Assembly: GCA_003013855.2 (NCBI GenBank)
Contig: ML058484.1
Coordinates: 4,141,344-4,205,343 of the forward strand
Reading direction: 5' to 3'
Length of the DNA: 64,000 bases
DNA from: Liriodendron chinense
Lineage: Eukaryota > Streptophyta > Magnoliopsida > Magnoliales > Magnoliaceae
In this document: positions 34,880 through 46,439 of the stretch, piece after piece
How the letters are laid out: each line of letters opens with the position of its first letter
How positions within the stretch are numbered: the stretch's first letter is position 1
Notes under the pieces: generated by a model
Told to the model about the DNA's origin: nothing
The model's input: the letters and a program-made list of their open reading frames with translations, nothing else
Database searches by the model: none
Translations under genes and position numbers: made by a program

Positions 34880-37800
34880 TAATCAAAAGAAAAGATAGAA
34901 GAAATATTGGATGGAGAATACATCCCTAGCACAACCCTATAAGTTCTCTAATTTCTCTCAATCTCTTCTTCCTATAGCTTTCCTTCTCTCTTCTTCCTGT
35001 AATAGCACAACACATGAATTCTTGCCTCTGAAATTCATCCTCCAAAAGTTCTAAAGAAAAAAAACTCCCTTGAGAATGACTTCAGGTCCCTATTTATAGT
35101 GTAGACAGGAAGACAACAACAAATCTGATTTTGTTTTCGCTTCGTATGGAATAACAAATGGTCGGATTTCCTTGAAATTTTAACTGTATATTCTTTAACA
35201 TTTGTACTTCCTCATAAATGGTTTAAATTGCCAAAATTATCTTTTGAGTGGGCCCATGAATCAGAACAATAACCACATCTTCAAAACATGCAATTCAAAC
35301 ACATGCAGAACATCTCATCTTATGGTCCTCGGTATGGAGTATACAGATGTCGGATTGGTCTCATATTAACTTTGGTTGAAAACTTCCTCATCTACATAAT
35401 AGATAGTTTGGATTGTCCAAAATTATTCAAAAATAGGGTATGAAAATTAAACATTTAAGTCTTTTGTAAAATCTGCGTAGACAAAATCTTTCAGGACTGT
35501 CTATCTTCCTTTAACAGGTACGATCAATCCACACATCCGATTGACATAAAACTTTATGATTTTATAGATATCGACATTATCTACAAGATGGTCGGCTTAG
35601 ATTCTTCATATCATTAATATTAGGACACTTGGACTGCCTTCAAGTTAAGTTGGTGAAAATCAGGAACCTTCCAGATAATTTGTATTGTTTCAGACATCAC
35701 AGTAAATCCGTAGTTTAGATTGACATGAAATTTATTAGTTTTTTCCGATGTCGAGCTGTTCTTCAACATGGACGAAACAGATTTCAAAAAATATCAAGGT
35801 GGGCCCCACAAATTGGACCGAATTTGGATAGCACGTCTTTTTCTAATTCCATGAACTTTCAAAACAGAAGCTTTTTTTTGTTTCCTTTTTTCTTTGAAAT
35901 CCAAAAAAGGCAACAGCCTTGTTGCTCTTTTTTGTTTTCATTCTTTCTTTCCTTTATTGTTTTGATAGCCATACATACCTAAATTCAGGCCGTTCATGAA
36001 GTGGTCCACTAGCTGGTCCGTTGAATGTGCTGGAGTAGAAGTTAGATGGCATGATATCATCCATGGCTGCTGGACATTTGATGCAACACGAATGAAGATG
36101 GGGAGACCTTCTGGCTGTGACATTGATCAGCTCGCCATTGATCAATTGTTGGATGCAAAGGGAAATGATCCAGCCCCTTGCTTAGCTGGATGGTCAAGGC
36201 ACGGTGGAGATTAATTTTACTCCAACTAGCTCGTGTGAGGTGTTGGATGGGCTAGAATTTTAAGTAGCCTCAACTACTGTTTTGATTGGCCACTGGATGA
36301 AGCTATTTCACACATGCGATGGTGGGGTCCACATGTTGTACATGGTTGGTGCTTTGGAGAAGTGGACAGCTGCATCAACTTGCTGGATTTGATGAATGGT
36401 TAGATTGCAACTGAAAGTGGGCCAGCTGTTGGACGGTTGGGATTTGATTTCCACGGCTGCACTGCACTAGCTTCTAAGGTCTGGTGCAGCTTCACAGATC
36501 AACTGAACCATAAATCTGAAAGGAGCACATTTTTTTCACTTCTTCTCCCATTATCTGCAAGAATCATCAAAACCACGAATTCAGATGGACTTAAACTAAA
36601 ATAAGGTACTAACAATAAAAAAATTCAGGAGTGTAAACCGTTAATTTTACCATACAAGGAGGCAGATTGAAACAATACTCATAAGAGAAGTATATGAACA
36701 TAATACAATGTGTATTAAATGTTGGTTGCTAAAATAGAGAATTTTACAAGCAGCAAAGAAGCAGTTCCCTAATCAGATTTAAAAGAATAGGTGCATCTTT
36801 ATCATCAAAAGAAAATAACAGTCAAAATAAGGTAAAGAAATTTCATACCAAATGTAGGTAGGTCTGATGGTGTTGAAGGTACACCCAGCGGCCGTGCCCC
36901 TTTGTGCTTCGGTATAGGTAGTGTGGTCGAAGGAGTTGCAGCCACCAGCGGGTTCAATTCCCAGGGAGAAACTCTTTCAGGACAGGGATTGCTGAAGCTT
37001 CATCCCATTGAACCTGAGTTCGTGGAATTCAAGCATTTAGCTGAAGTTGAAACCCATTTGGAACACAAACTAGATTAACTTAGTATGGTTTTAAAACTTT
37101 CGGCAAAAGGTGTTACCTTTTGGGATCTCAAATCAGAATTTGCCCAATGAGATGATAGAGTGTCTCCAACACCAACAATAGTATCACTAAATCTGAGAAA
37201 TCATTGGAAAAAAAGAGCGAAAATTGGTGTGTTTTCTTATTTCGTGCGATATCAAAACCATAAACACAACCAATACAATATACCTTCTCTCGAGAGCTTC
37301 CTCGCCCTCAAAATATCATCTTGAACCTCATACCAACAGAGAGTTTGTGGTTCTGAGCTTCAAGATACTTGTTGAGACTTACAACAAACTCAGACTGGCT
37401 TGTCCTGTGTATAATAGATATTTTGTTCAGATATCTTTCTTTTTTCCTTCTAAGCCAAGTCTTAAGTTGGAACATTGAATTAAACCCATAAAAGAAGGCT
37501 TGGGCCATTGCTCCAGTAGGCACCAAGAGAACACACATAATTGTTGGGGACTGCAATATTTAAGTAAATGTAATAACGAGAAAAATAAACAGTTTTTTCT
37601 TTGTTTGATGGGTAACTTGGAAAACCCTGCAAATGAGATTGGTTTGAGGTGGAAAACCATCTTTTTCTTTGTTTGATGGGAAAGGAAAGGGTAGTCTTGG
37701 GTGAGGGACATCACAGCTGCCCTCAGAATCCTGCTCGTTGTCGAGAAGTGGGGAGAGGAAGGAGTTTGGGCTAGATGGCTCCGACAGGCGACAACAACAT

Positions 37801-39000
37801 GTTGCTGGTGTGTTTGGATTGAGGCAGTAAGAGCCTGATCAGAGGTTTGGTCATCAAACCAAACACTTGGGCAATAACATCAAACAGCTTAGCTGAGTAA
37901 AGTAACACAATCATAGATTCACAGGAATGAACTATAGGTAAAAGACGACTTATTCACAGGAATGAGCTATAGGTAAAAGATCTTCCAATTTCGGAGATGT
38001 TTTGGGCATTGCTAATCCATAATGGAGGCATCAGATCAATGGCTTGGATAAACCCACCAGGAGCCCCAGATTAGGTACAAAAAGGGACGTTTCGCCTTCA
38101 CAATGAAAAAGAAACTCAAACCCCATTTTATTAATGGTACATTATGTCTTAACATGTCAGAGTTGACATGCGCGTTTTCTGCCATCTCTAAAGTGATGCT
38201 GGCTAAGCCACCATACACTTGGCAGACGTGCACATCTATCCATGCTCCAAGCACCTGGGTCATGGGCCCCATTGTGGATCGGACATAGGCAAGAAGCCAT
38301 ACTGATCTAACAATTTGGACAATTATAATGTGTTGAATTTTGACTGCTAAATACTTTCTTTTAGACCCTCATATGTGTTCCATCCACAATGGAACTGACA
38401 GTTTCAGAAAATCTGGATTGACATTCTACATCATGTCTGGTGAATTTGTTACATACTAGTCTACACCTTTCTATTTCTTTTTTCTTGGATCAAATGGCAG
38501 ATGGAGGCACCCAAACCGTACATGCTGTGAGTAGGTCACGTGGCTCAAAAACTCAATACCATTTTCGATTATAATAGCAACATTGCCAGTACATCAGCAA
38601 CGGGGATTGGGAAGAAGAGGTAGTAAAATCCTATCATCAATATAGAACTCAACTACCAAGAGAGGACAACTCAGCTGCTATCCTCGTTGAAGTTGAACTA
38701 CTTCCCATATTTGTTTTTAATGAAAAGAGAGAATTTTTTACAAGAAAATATACAGAGACTTGGAGTACAGAATCCTTGACACTAAAACAAGGATCACAGA
38801 ATGGTAGCTTCCCTCTGGAGCAAGCTAAAGAATATTCCAGCACTGGGAATGGACCTAGTATCAGGACAATAATAGAAAAAGAATGATCCTATAGCTAATT
38901 ACCAAGCTTATATGGTATTGCTCCCGCCCTTAGATGACAACCTCTCTGCACTCTGCAAAAGTGGTTAGATCGAACAGAAAGAATACCTACGAAAAAGATA
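34880..39000. other. No gene recognised
   Basis: Non-coding as far as I can tell. 34900-35110 is pyrimidine-rich with a TATTTATAG and could be an inverted LTR. 35790-36500 holds scattered GTGGGCCCCAC-type MITE debris. The rest (36500-39000) could be intron or 3' sequence of the possible minus-strand gene at 39.0-39.6 kb, but no exon with a family match was found. Confidence 0.35.
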
Positions 39001-39030
39001 TCTACTCAGTAGAAATAACTATTGAGCTGA

Positions 39031-39160
39031 CTAAGAAACATGATTCAGGAAGGCAGTGAGACCTGCAAATGCAACTGTAGAACCCAAGATCAAGAACATT
39101 TTCACAAACACATCACGACCAATGCATTCAAACACATCACGAGCAATGGCATTTTCACAA
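39031..39160 (-). other. Possible terminal exon of an unknown small protein
   Basis: The minus-strand frame ending at TAG (39033-39031) reads GRDVFVKMFLILGSTVAFAG, then LTAFLNHVS and the stop: a hydrophobic segment after a basic patch. A short direct duplication (RDVF twice; CATCACGA(C/G)CAATG at about 39112-39150) lies inside it. It is not recognised as any family. It is kept because a plausible 5' leader lies upstream at 39.3-39.6 kb. Confidence 0.25.
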
Positions 39161-39299
39161 ACACATCATGAAAAAAAAACAATGGTATTGTGGACATCTA
39201 TCTTATGGACCATAGACAATGTATATTGATTGTCGATTGTTGGTCAATTCGTCAGAAAATCCACCAATCAGATAAGGAAATAGGAAATTTTTCAATAGA

Positions 39300-39440
39300 T
39301 AGAGAGGAAACGATGAGAACGGGAATTCACACGCACACGCACGCACGCACGCACACACACACAGAGTAGGCGATTAGGGGCAGGTAACGAAACCAAAACT
39401 TGCAGGATCTCTCCGGTTCGCTGGAAAATGCAAAGGATAA

Positions 39441-39486
<46 letters not shown>

Positions 39487-39610
39487 CCCTAGAAACTCTT
39501 CCTGTCCAAACGTGGGAAGATTTGGAGACTGATTTCAGCGTCTGTAGGAGAAGAGTCTGAAGGGGGTTAAAAGACCTTTGACTGTGAGAGAGGGATTGAG
39601 AAACCTAGAG
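39300..39610 (-). promoter_or_regulatory. Possible 5' UTR of a minus-strand gene
   Basis: Reading on the minus strand: CTCTAGGTTTCTCAATCCCT, pyrimidine-rich leader, TTTCTAGGGTAATCTCTC, a long CT array (39442-39482), then an AC/GT repeat (39330-39361). CT-rich leaders with TAGGGTTT-like elements are common in plant 5' UTRs. A MITE starts just upstream at about 39655. Confidence 0.3.
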
Positions 39611-39643
39611 CCCGCGAGAATTTAAAAAAATCTCGCGGGCTCT
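39607..39643. other. Perfect 13-bp GC-rich hairpin followed by T7
   Basis: AGAGCCCGCGAGA, an 11-nt AT loop, then TCTCGCGGGCTCT and a T run. It looks like a bacterial terminator but sits in a plant 5' flank. Confidence 0.8.
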
Positions 39644-39654
39644 TTTTTTGGGCG

Positions 39655-39945
39655 TGGATCGGGTATCTCCAAGGGACGCGGATTGCGTTCTACCCCCGGC
39701 CGTCCCTCGCTGGGAACGGCCAGAAGCTTTCAGTGGCCACCGTGATGTACGAGTTTTATCCACACCGTCCATCCATTTTGCCCTGCCATTTGAGGGAACA
39801 GGACCAAAATTCAGACAAATCCAAGACTCAAGTGGATCACACCAGAGGAAGCAGTGGTGGTAACGATTCTTACCGTTGAAACTCTCCTAGGGTCCACCAT
39901 GATGCTTGTTTGCCATCCAACCCATTCATAAAGTTACATAGACAT
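39655..39945 (+). mobile_element. MITE, left half
   Basis: Starts GGGACGCGGATTGCG at about 39673 and has TTATCCACACCGTCCATCC. It is cut where copia RNase H sequence begins. Confidence 0.6.
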
Positions 39946-40380
39946 GGACGAAGGTAATAAGTTGGTTGGATACGTTGATTCAAATTACGTAGGCGGTGTG
40001 GATTATAAGAGATCAATTTTTTATTACTCTTTCTACTACTGAAGCAAAGTATATGGCAGTGACAAAAGTATTTAAGAAGGCTGTTTGGTTGAGTGGCATG
40101 ACAAATCAGTTGGGATTTCAACAGTAAGTTGTGCTAGTTAATTGCGATAGTTTCGGTGTCATCAATTTGGCTAAGAAATCAGTTTATCACTCTCATGCTA
40201 TACATATTGATCTGCATCACCATTTTATCAAATAGTGCTTGAGGAAGGAGATGTGACTGGAAAAAATTCACGCCAGCATGAATCCGGTGAACATGCTCAC
40301 CAAAGTGGTTTCTGCAGAGAAGTTTAAATTTTGCTCAATTTCTCTAGGATTGGCGAAAACGGAATGAAGACGCAGTGTAC
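39946..40380 (+). pseudogene. Ty1/copia RNase H fragment
   Basis: The plus-strand translation gives VGYVDSNYVGGVDYKRS, TTEAKYMAVTKVFKKAVWLS and VNCDSFGVINLAKKSVYHSH, with AIHIDLHHHFI close behind. This is the C-terminal RNase H of a copia polyprotein, with stops. The rest of pol is missing. Confidence 0.8.
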
Positions 40381-40559
40381 ACAAGAAGCGATAAAGCTAT
40401 GTTGAAGAAGAAATGATCGATGAAGTGAATGAAGGGTGCAGTCAATGATTGAAACCTCAATAGAGATTATTGGATAGAGCCATGTTGAGCTCTTAATTGT
40501 GCATATTCTAACCCCAATTCGTCACTCATTATGCATGGTTTTTATGATTTAAAGAGTAA

Positions 40560-42050
40560 TCTAATGCATGGATTTGTGATTGTAGGAATAAGAGGGAGAC
40601 TTCACTAATTCATAGTTAAAAGAGTCACTTTATATGCATTGAAGATCAATAGAATAGGTGCCAAAAGGTGGAAGAAAGAAGCAAGAAAGAAAGAGAAGAG
40701 ATAAAGAAGAAAATCTGAAATTTTGTTGACAGGTTGACAGACGGGTCTACAATGTATTTTTGGACTATTTTTCTCCTCTTAGATTGGTCGTTAGACCGGT
40801 CGCCAGACAGGTCGAGATGAGTCCAGACACACAAAACTCACTGGACTGTTTTTGAGATTTTGAGATCGATTGTGCGACCGGTCTTCCAGGAGCTCAGACC
40901 AGTCGTACGACCGGTCGTCAGAGTAACAGAGCTTATGTGTGAAGCTCCGATTTTCTCTACGCAATTACGTAATTCCTTGCGTAATATGGAATCTTCCGCG
41001 CCAATCTATAAAAAGGACTTCTACTCTTCATACCAGGGCATGCTAGGACGTGGGGATCATCAAGGAAGCTTAGGAGATGGATTCTACTTCAAGTTTTCCT
41101 AGTTTTTCTTCCAATTTTAGTAGTTTTATGTTTTTTGAGGCTTTTAGTTCAAGAATGTTAAAGATGAACTAAAACCTCTTAGCTAGGGCTAAGAGGTGAA
41201 GCTTTTGATTTGTTTTTAATGAATTGATGCAACCTAGGTTTCCTTTTTATGTTTTAATTGAAGAATTTAGTTCAATATGAGTTTGAATCAAGTACTAGTT
41301 TGGTTTTGCTTTGATCTCTTGATGACTCCGGGCTCATGTGATTCTTAGTGATTCTAAACTTAGTAGCTTATCTTCTGAGCATTGGTTATGCTTATGTAAT
41401 TCATTGATCTATCATCGACTTCGGGCATAGTAGACCCTTTGATTGCCTTGTGTACAATGGCTTGATCTTCATGTGGGAACTCATTCAACTAAAGTTCTTA
41501 TCTTTTATTATAATCTCAATTAGTTGTTTGCTGATTGATTTTGATTTAATTAGAGTTCTAATCATTTATTATAATTAAGTCTAGTGACAAGATTTGATGA
41601 AAGCTATGGTTGTGAATCTCAACTAGATTAGAAAGAGGCTTGGCCTACACAATTGAGTGTGCCCAAGGCCTGAGCATTGTTGTGGGAATCGAATCAATGA
41701 ATGAGCAACTGTTTTAGATAATTGTTGATTGAACCGCTCTATATTCCGATCGGATAGAGATATGAATTCGATTCCGATTGAGTTATGTGAGATCTAGTTG
41801 TATTGATGCATTGGAACTTATCAAAAGTGAATCCTTGGCGCTCTAGTGCCTTTTTAGATTGATATTACCTTACACTTTCACTGTTAAACTCAAATCACTA
41901 TTTTCCAACTGTAGTTCTTAATAGGATCTTAATTATTAGTTATTTTAGACAAATTCTGAGAATACCTATATATCAATCTCTGTGGGAACGATACTCGGTC
42001 TTTCCGAATTATTACTACTTCACAACCCTACACTTAGGGAGAGAACAAGC
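40560..42050 (+). mobile_element. LTR-like block X, diverged copy
   Basis: Opposite-strand relative of 1164-2655. It has GACCGGTCG-type palindrome repeats (40785-40920), TATAAAAAGG at about 41009, CCTCTTAGCTAGGGCTAAGA, GACTCCGGGCTCATGTGAT and GTGGGAACGATACTCGGTCT near the end. It follows a copia RNase H fragment, as expected for a 3' LTR. Confidence 0.5.
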
Positions 42051-42129
42051 CCTCAATCCGGACAATAGAGGATTTCGAGTAATCGACCAGATGTTCAAGT
42101 GAGCGAAATTCCCCCGATTATGCAAATTG

Positions 42130-42620
42130 GTCTCTAGACGATTTCAGGCAGGTTCAAGAGATAAACTTGGAGGTTCGAGCACCCGATATTCTTCAAGTTT
42201 ATGGCAAAACTCTCTGAATGGATTTGATGATCTGTCGGGCGCCCAACAATGTCAATTGCTGTTACGCAGTTTGCGCGATTTTACGCTAATTATTTCTATT
42301 TTTGGTTGTTGCTTATAAAAGCATGGGTAATTGGGAATTTGGGATTAGGCAATCTAAGACATTTCTAAAACTTGATTAGAGTTTGAGAGAGAGTTTTGGT
42401 TCTCTCTTGGGTGCTTTGTTGGGGTTGTTAATCTTTTATACTTCTGATTTTACATACTGAGATCACTTTGTGCCATAGTTTTTTTCCATAAATATTTTTC
42501 TAAATAAAAAATCGGATCAACGCTGCGTGTGATTGCTTGCATTGTGTGATTTGTTTGTTTGATTCTCCTTTTTACTTCCGTGAGATTTCCAACAAAAAGT
42601 ATTTGCTTTTTCACACAGTG
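42130..42620 (+). mobile_element. Gypsy-type LTR fragment
   Basis: AAACTCTCTGAATGGATTTG, TCGGGCGCCCAACAATG and a GCTTATAAAAGCATGG TATA region echo the gypsy LTRs at 586 and 16258. No matching partner LTR found. Confidence 0.4.
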
Positions 42621-42984
42621 ATGCCAATGATAAGTTTGTGTACGCTACCATATATCTTTCATCCAATTTGTTAATTTTCGTAACTCACCATTAGTATAAA
42701 ATTCAGGCAAATCAGGTGGTGTGAGCTTGCCTATTCTTTGAGTCTTCCGTGGGACTTATCTTCTATATGCACCGACTAAACAATGCTTCTTTTTTTCTAT
42801 TCTCTGATTCACTAACCACTAAAAGATCCTGATCCGATAATTTGCCAGATTATTTAATACTGGTTCCAGAGAAAAGCTTCTAGAGTATCTAACTAATATC
42901 TAATTAAATTTGGTGGTGTGCTCCCACCTTTAGGGAAGAAGAAAAAAAAATGTGTGCGACGGTGAGTCTGCTATCCCCATGCAG

Positions 42985-43625
42985 ACACCGACTGCGTACT
43001 GACCCTGCGCTGGTACGTTGCCACTGATTGGTGCTATCTGAGCCCAATATGATGTATGTGTTTTATCCACGCCATCCATCAATTTTTCCATTTCATTTTA
43101 GGGCATGAGCCTATAAATGTGGCAGATCTAAATCTCACGTGGACCACACCGTAGGAAAACTATAGTGATTGAACACACATCATTAAAAGCTTCATAGGGT
43201 CCACTGTCATGTTTATTTGCCATCCAACCTGTTGATTAGGTCTCGAATACCTGGATGAAGCGAAAATACAAATATCAACTTGATCCAAAATTTTGTAGTC
43301 CTAAGAAGTTTTTAATGGTGGGCGTTCAATCACCTATGTTTCCGGTGATGTAGTCCACTTAAGATTTTGATCTGTCTTATTTTTTGGTCCATGCCAGAAA
43401 TTGAGATGGAAAAAAGGATGAAGGGAGTGGATAAAAAACATACATCACAGTGGCCCCACAGAACCGACCTGACTAGTAGCAATCCGCCCCTATGACTCAT
43501 GGCAGACTCACAGGAGTTTGTCATGGGTTCGGGCATCCATTGTGGCGTGAGTGCCCGGTCGTGTGCGAGTGCGTGAGATAAAAAAAAAAAAAAAAAAAAA
43601 AAAGTCAGTATGCAATCCGCGTCCT
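42985..43625 (+). mobile_element. MITE plus adjoining fragment
   Basis: Left end near ACACCGACTGCGTACTG, inner TTTTATCCACGCCATCCATC, right end GTAGCAATCCGCCCC at about 43488. A second tip, CAATCCGCGTCC, lies at 43613 after a 23-bp A run (43581-43603). Confidence 0.6.
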
Positions 43626-43975
43626 CCCCACGCATACCAAAAGTCTGGTACTCGGTCAGGGTGTGATGGTTGATACATAGTACTGAGGAATTCCAAACGC
43701 CTTGAAAACAGATGTAAGGGCATGAGAGATGCGCACAGGCAACAAGGACTAAAATCAGTGGATCGGCTATCGGATCGTTCACTACCTATGCAGGCTCGTA
43801 TCGCCCTGGATTGAGTTTTCTTGGGTGTGTACAGCATCCCTCATGAATGATATCCAGATCTACCAGTTTTGGGTGATTTTTGAGCAGAGAGATAAGCATC
43901 AAGTAGAAGTGGAAGCAAACACATCGATGGACGCCCCTAAGAGAAGGACATTCTTGGCCGATTCCATGAGGAAAT

Positions 43976-44398
43976 TGTTGGGCCGGTTCTACCTTAAAAT
44001 GATTAGTCATTGTTGAGGGGCCTCTTCCCAATATATAACCTAGCAATCTCCCCAGCCTATAGCCAATGTGAGACAAACCCAACAATCCTCCCTCCGGATA
44101 GGGGCTCCTATGCATTGCCCTCCCGAGGTTGTCGAGTACTGCCCTCCTCGCTCGTGGGCTTTAGGTGTGGGCAGATAAGGGCTTCTAAGCACTGCTCTCC
44201 TTGAGCTCTCAGGCACTGTCCCCTCGCTCACGAGCTTGGGCATGGGCGCCACCACATACTGGCTTGGCTGGGCCAGGTCTGATACCACTTGTTGGCCCAG
44301 TTCCATCTCAAAATGGCTAATCATTATTGAGGGGCCTCTTCTCAATATATAGCCCAACAATCTCCCCAACCTCTAGCCGATGTGGAACAAACCCAACA
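43976..44398 (-). mobile_element. TRIM retrotransposon inserted in DUF247-4
   Basis: 423 bp. Terminal direct repeats of 109 bp (43976-44084 and 44290-44398) both run TGTTGG...CCAACA. On the minus strand a primer binding site TGGTATCAGA (44287-44278) follows the 5' LTR after two bases, and a polypurine tract GGAGGGAGGAT (44095-44085) precedes the 3' LTR. The flanking 5-mers are GAAAT on both sides (43971-43975, 44399-44403), and removing the insert restores DUF247 sequence. No coding capacity. The two LTRs differ at roughly one site in six, so the insertion is old. Confidence 0.93.
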
Positions 44399-45211
44399 GA
44401 AATCACTCACCACATCCATTTCCAAGCTCACATGTGAAGAGCCGCCCACCATCTATGAAGTCCCACAAAGAATCGGGCAAGTAAAGAATGATGCGTACGC
44501 CAGATCCTGTGTATTGGCCCATACCATCACGGCAGGAAGAGGTTATAAGGAATGGTAGAGCACAAATGGCGATACCTACATTCAATCCTCTCTCGGAATC
44601 CTGACCATCAGTTGGAGGACTACGTTAAGGCAATAGAGGAATTGGAGTTTGAAGCTCCAAGTTGCTATTAGGAGAATGTGGGCCCCCAAATGGGCAATGA
44701 GTTTGTGAAAATGATGGTGCTTGATGGTTGCTTCATTGTTGAGCTCTTTCTCCAAGCTAAAAGATATGCAATTCGTTGTGGACCGGATATTTAGTACAAT
44801 TTGGATGCTACCCCTTATAAGGTCTGATATCCTCCTCCTTGAAAATCAAATTCTTTTCTTTATTCTGGAGCGTACTTTCAAAATCGCTAATCCGGTGGAT
44901 GAACTGTTCCCGTGTTCACTTGCCCAGCTTGCCTTGGATTTCTTCCTTTTTTTTTTATTGGATGACTTCATGCTAGGAGTACTGAGAAAATCCCGGTCAT
45001 GGATTCCGTCCATCATCTCCATTTGTTCCATTCATGTTTAATACTATCCCTGAACCCTAGCAAGGAGTCCAACCCTAAGAGCAATCCTATCATCAAATCC
45101 ATCCCATACAAGTTGAAGAATCTACTGATCAAGTTCTTGCCCTTGAAGGGTTTCCTCCCATGTTCGAATAATTCTGAGTTGCCAATTAGTAGCAATATTC
45201 CATCTCCACAT

Positions 45212-45749
45212 TGTTGGGATAGGAGGGCCGGCAGCATAAGCAGTAAATTGAATCAAACAAGCAATACAATGCCATCACAATGCATGCAACCAACCACACA
45301 TAGAAAATTCAAATTTAACGTGGAAAAACCCTTCACAGGTAAAAAAACTATGGCACAAAACGACACCAATCTACTATAATATCAAAAGTTACAAGATATG
45401 GAACCCAAAACCCAAGATCTCAAGCCCACAAGAGAAACACAAGCTTTCCTAAAAAGAAAATCGCCTTCTCAAACTCTTTCTCTCACCTAGAACCTCTCTC
45501 AATCACATTTTCTGTCTAGGATACCGTCTAGGATGCCTCTAATCCTGTAATACACTCCTTAAATAGGAGAAAAATCGAAATTAGAAACCTTTTGCCCAAG
45601 ACCACTCAACAATCCTAGTACAACAAGGAGACCATCAACTGGTTGGCCGGCCGGCCGAATGCCCAAAAAACTGTCCAGCGCTTGCTGTCTTGAACTCTAC
45701 CTTGACCAACTGGTCGGTGGTAAGTGATTTGAGGCATCCATTTCTAACA
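45212..45749. mobile_element. Probable solo LTR (copia-type) in DUF247-4
   Basis: 538 bp from TGTTGGGATAGG to TTTCTAACA, with flanking CACAT (45207-45211) and CACAG (45750-45754), a 4-of-5 match. Inner GTGGAAAAACCCTT and CTATGGCACAAAA resemble the copia LTR at 24656-25142. A GGCCGGCCGG palindrome cluster and AACTGTCCAG lie near 45645-45680. Confidence 0.75.
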
Positions 45750-46439
45750 CACAGTCGCCGCCCAAGATTATCCCTTGCACAGCTGAGCTCCAAGCCTCCA
45801 ACTCGCAGGGGTCAAGTTCAAGAAGAAAGAGAAGTGGAGTAGCTTCTCGGACGTGAAATTTAGGAACGGAGTGCTGGAAATCCGGCCCTTGACGATACAT
45901 GGCTTCACTGATACTCTCTTTCTGAACCTCATAGCGTCCGAACAATGCTACCCAAAAGCTAGAATCTGCGTCACAACCTACTTTTGGTTCATGGATTGCC
46001 TTGTCAACACGTCAAAGGATGTGGAGCTACTCCATTGCAATGGGATCATGTGTAATTTTTTGGGAAGAGATGAGGAGCTGACCCACCAACTCAACCGCCT
46101 CTGCTATGGGATATTTGATGATTCTAAGAATAATTACCTCTTGGATCTATACAAGGATGTGGAAAAACATTACAACAGCAAATGGAACATGTGGTGGGTG
46201 AGCTTGAGGTGCGATTATTTCACCAATCCATCGGCCAGCCTTTCTTCAATAGCCGCCGTCGTCCTCCTGCTCACCATCGCTCAAACGTTCTTCACCATCT
46301 TTCCTATTTCTGACCATGGTCGTAGTTCTTGATGACCATGTTTTAATGGTTTAGATGATTTTGATATTTCTCATTTGTGTTTTGCTAATGGAAGGTTCTC
46401 AAGTTGTGTGTGAAAAAAAAATTACTGTAGAATATCACT

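Larger units (their letters stand above)
43843..46332 (+). pseudogene. DUF247-4, pseudogene with two retroelement insertions
   Basis: Starts at ATG 43843 (MNDIQIYQFWVIFEQRDKHQ), is split by a TRIM at 43976-44398, resumes with a damaged KVP...SIGPYH region (stops at about 44435 and 44556), keeps MVLDGCFIVELFL and IWMLPLI (44700-44820), is split again by LTR-like DNA at 45212-45749, and ends with an open C-terminal part (45853-46332). That part reads FTDTLFLNLIASEQCYP, FMDCLVNTSKDVELLH and a final hydrophobic helix. Many stops and shifts in the first half make it dead. It is the most diverged near-complete member. Confidence 0.88.

Noticed and set aside
36890..36965. tRNA-like or SINE promoter (GGTTCAATTCCC box B) near 36955
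   Set aside because: A box-B-like motif is present, but no convincing box A at the right spacing and no tRNA fold.
39607..39643. Bacterial-type rho-independent terminator
   Set aside because: The hairpin plus T run fits by shape, but the context is a plant nuclear sequence; listed only as a hairpin.
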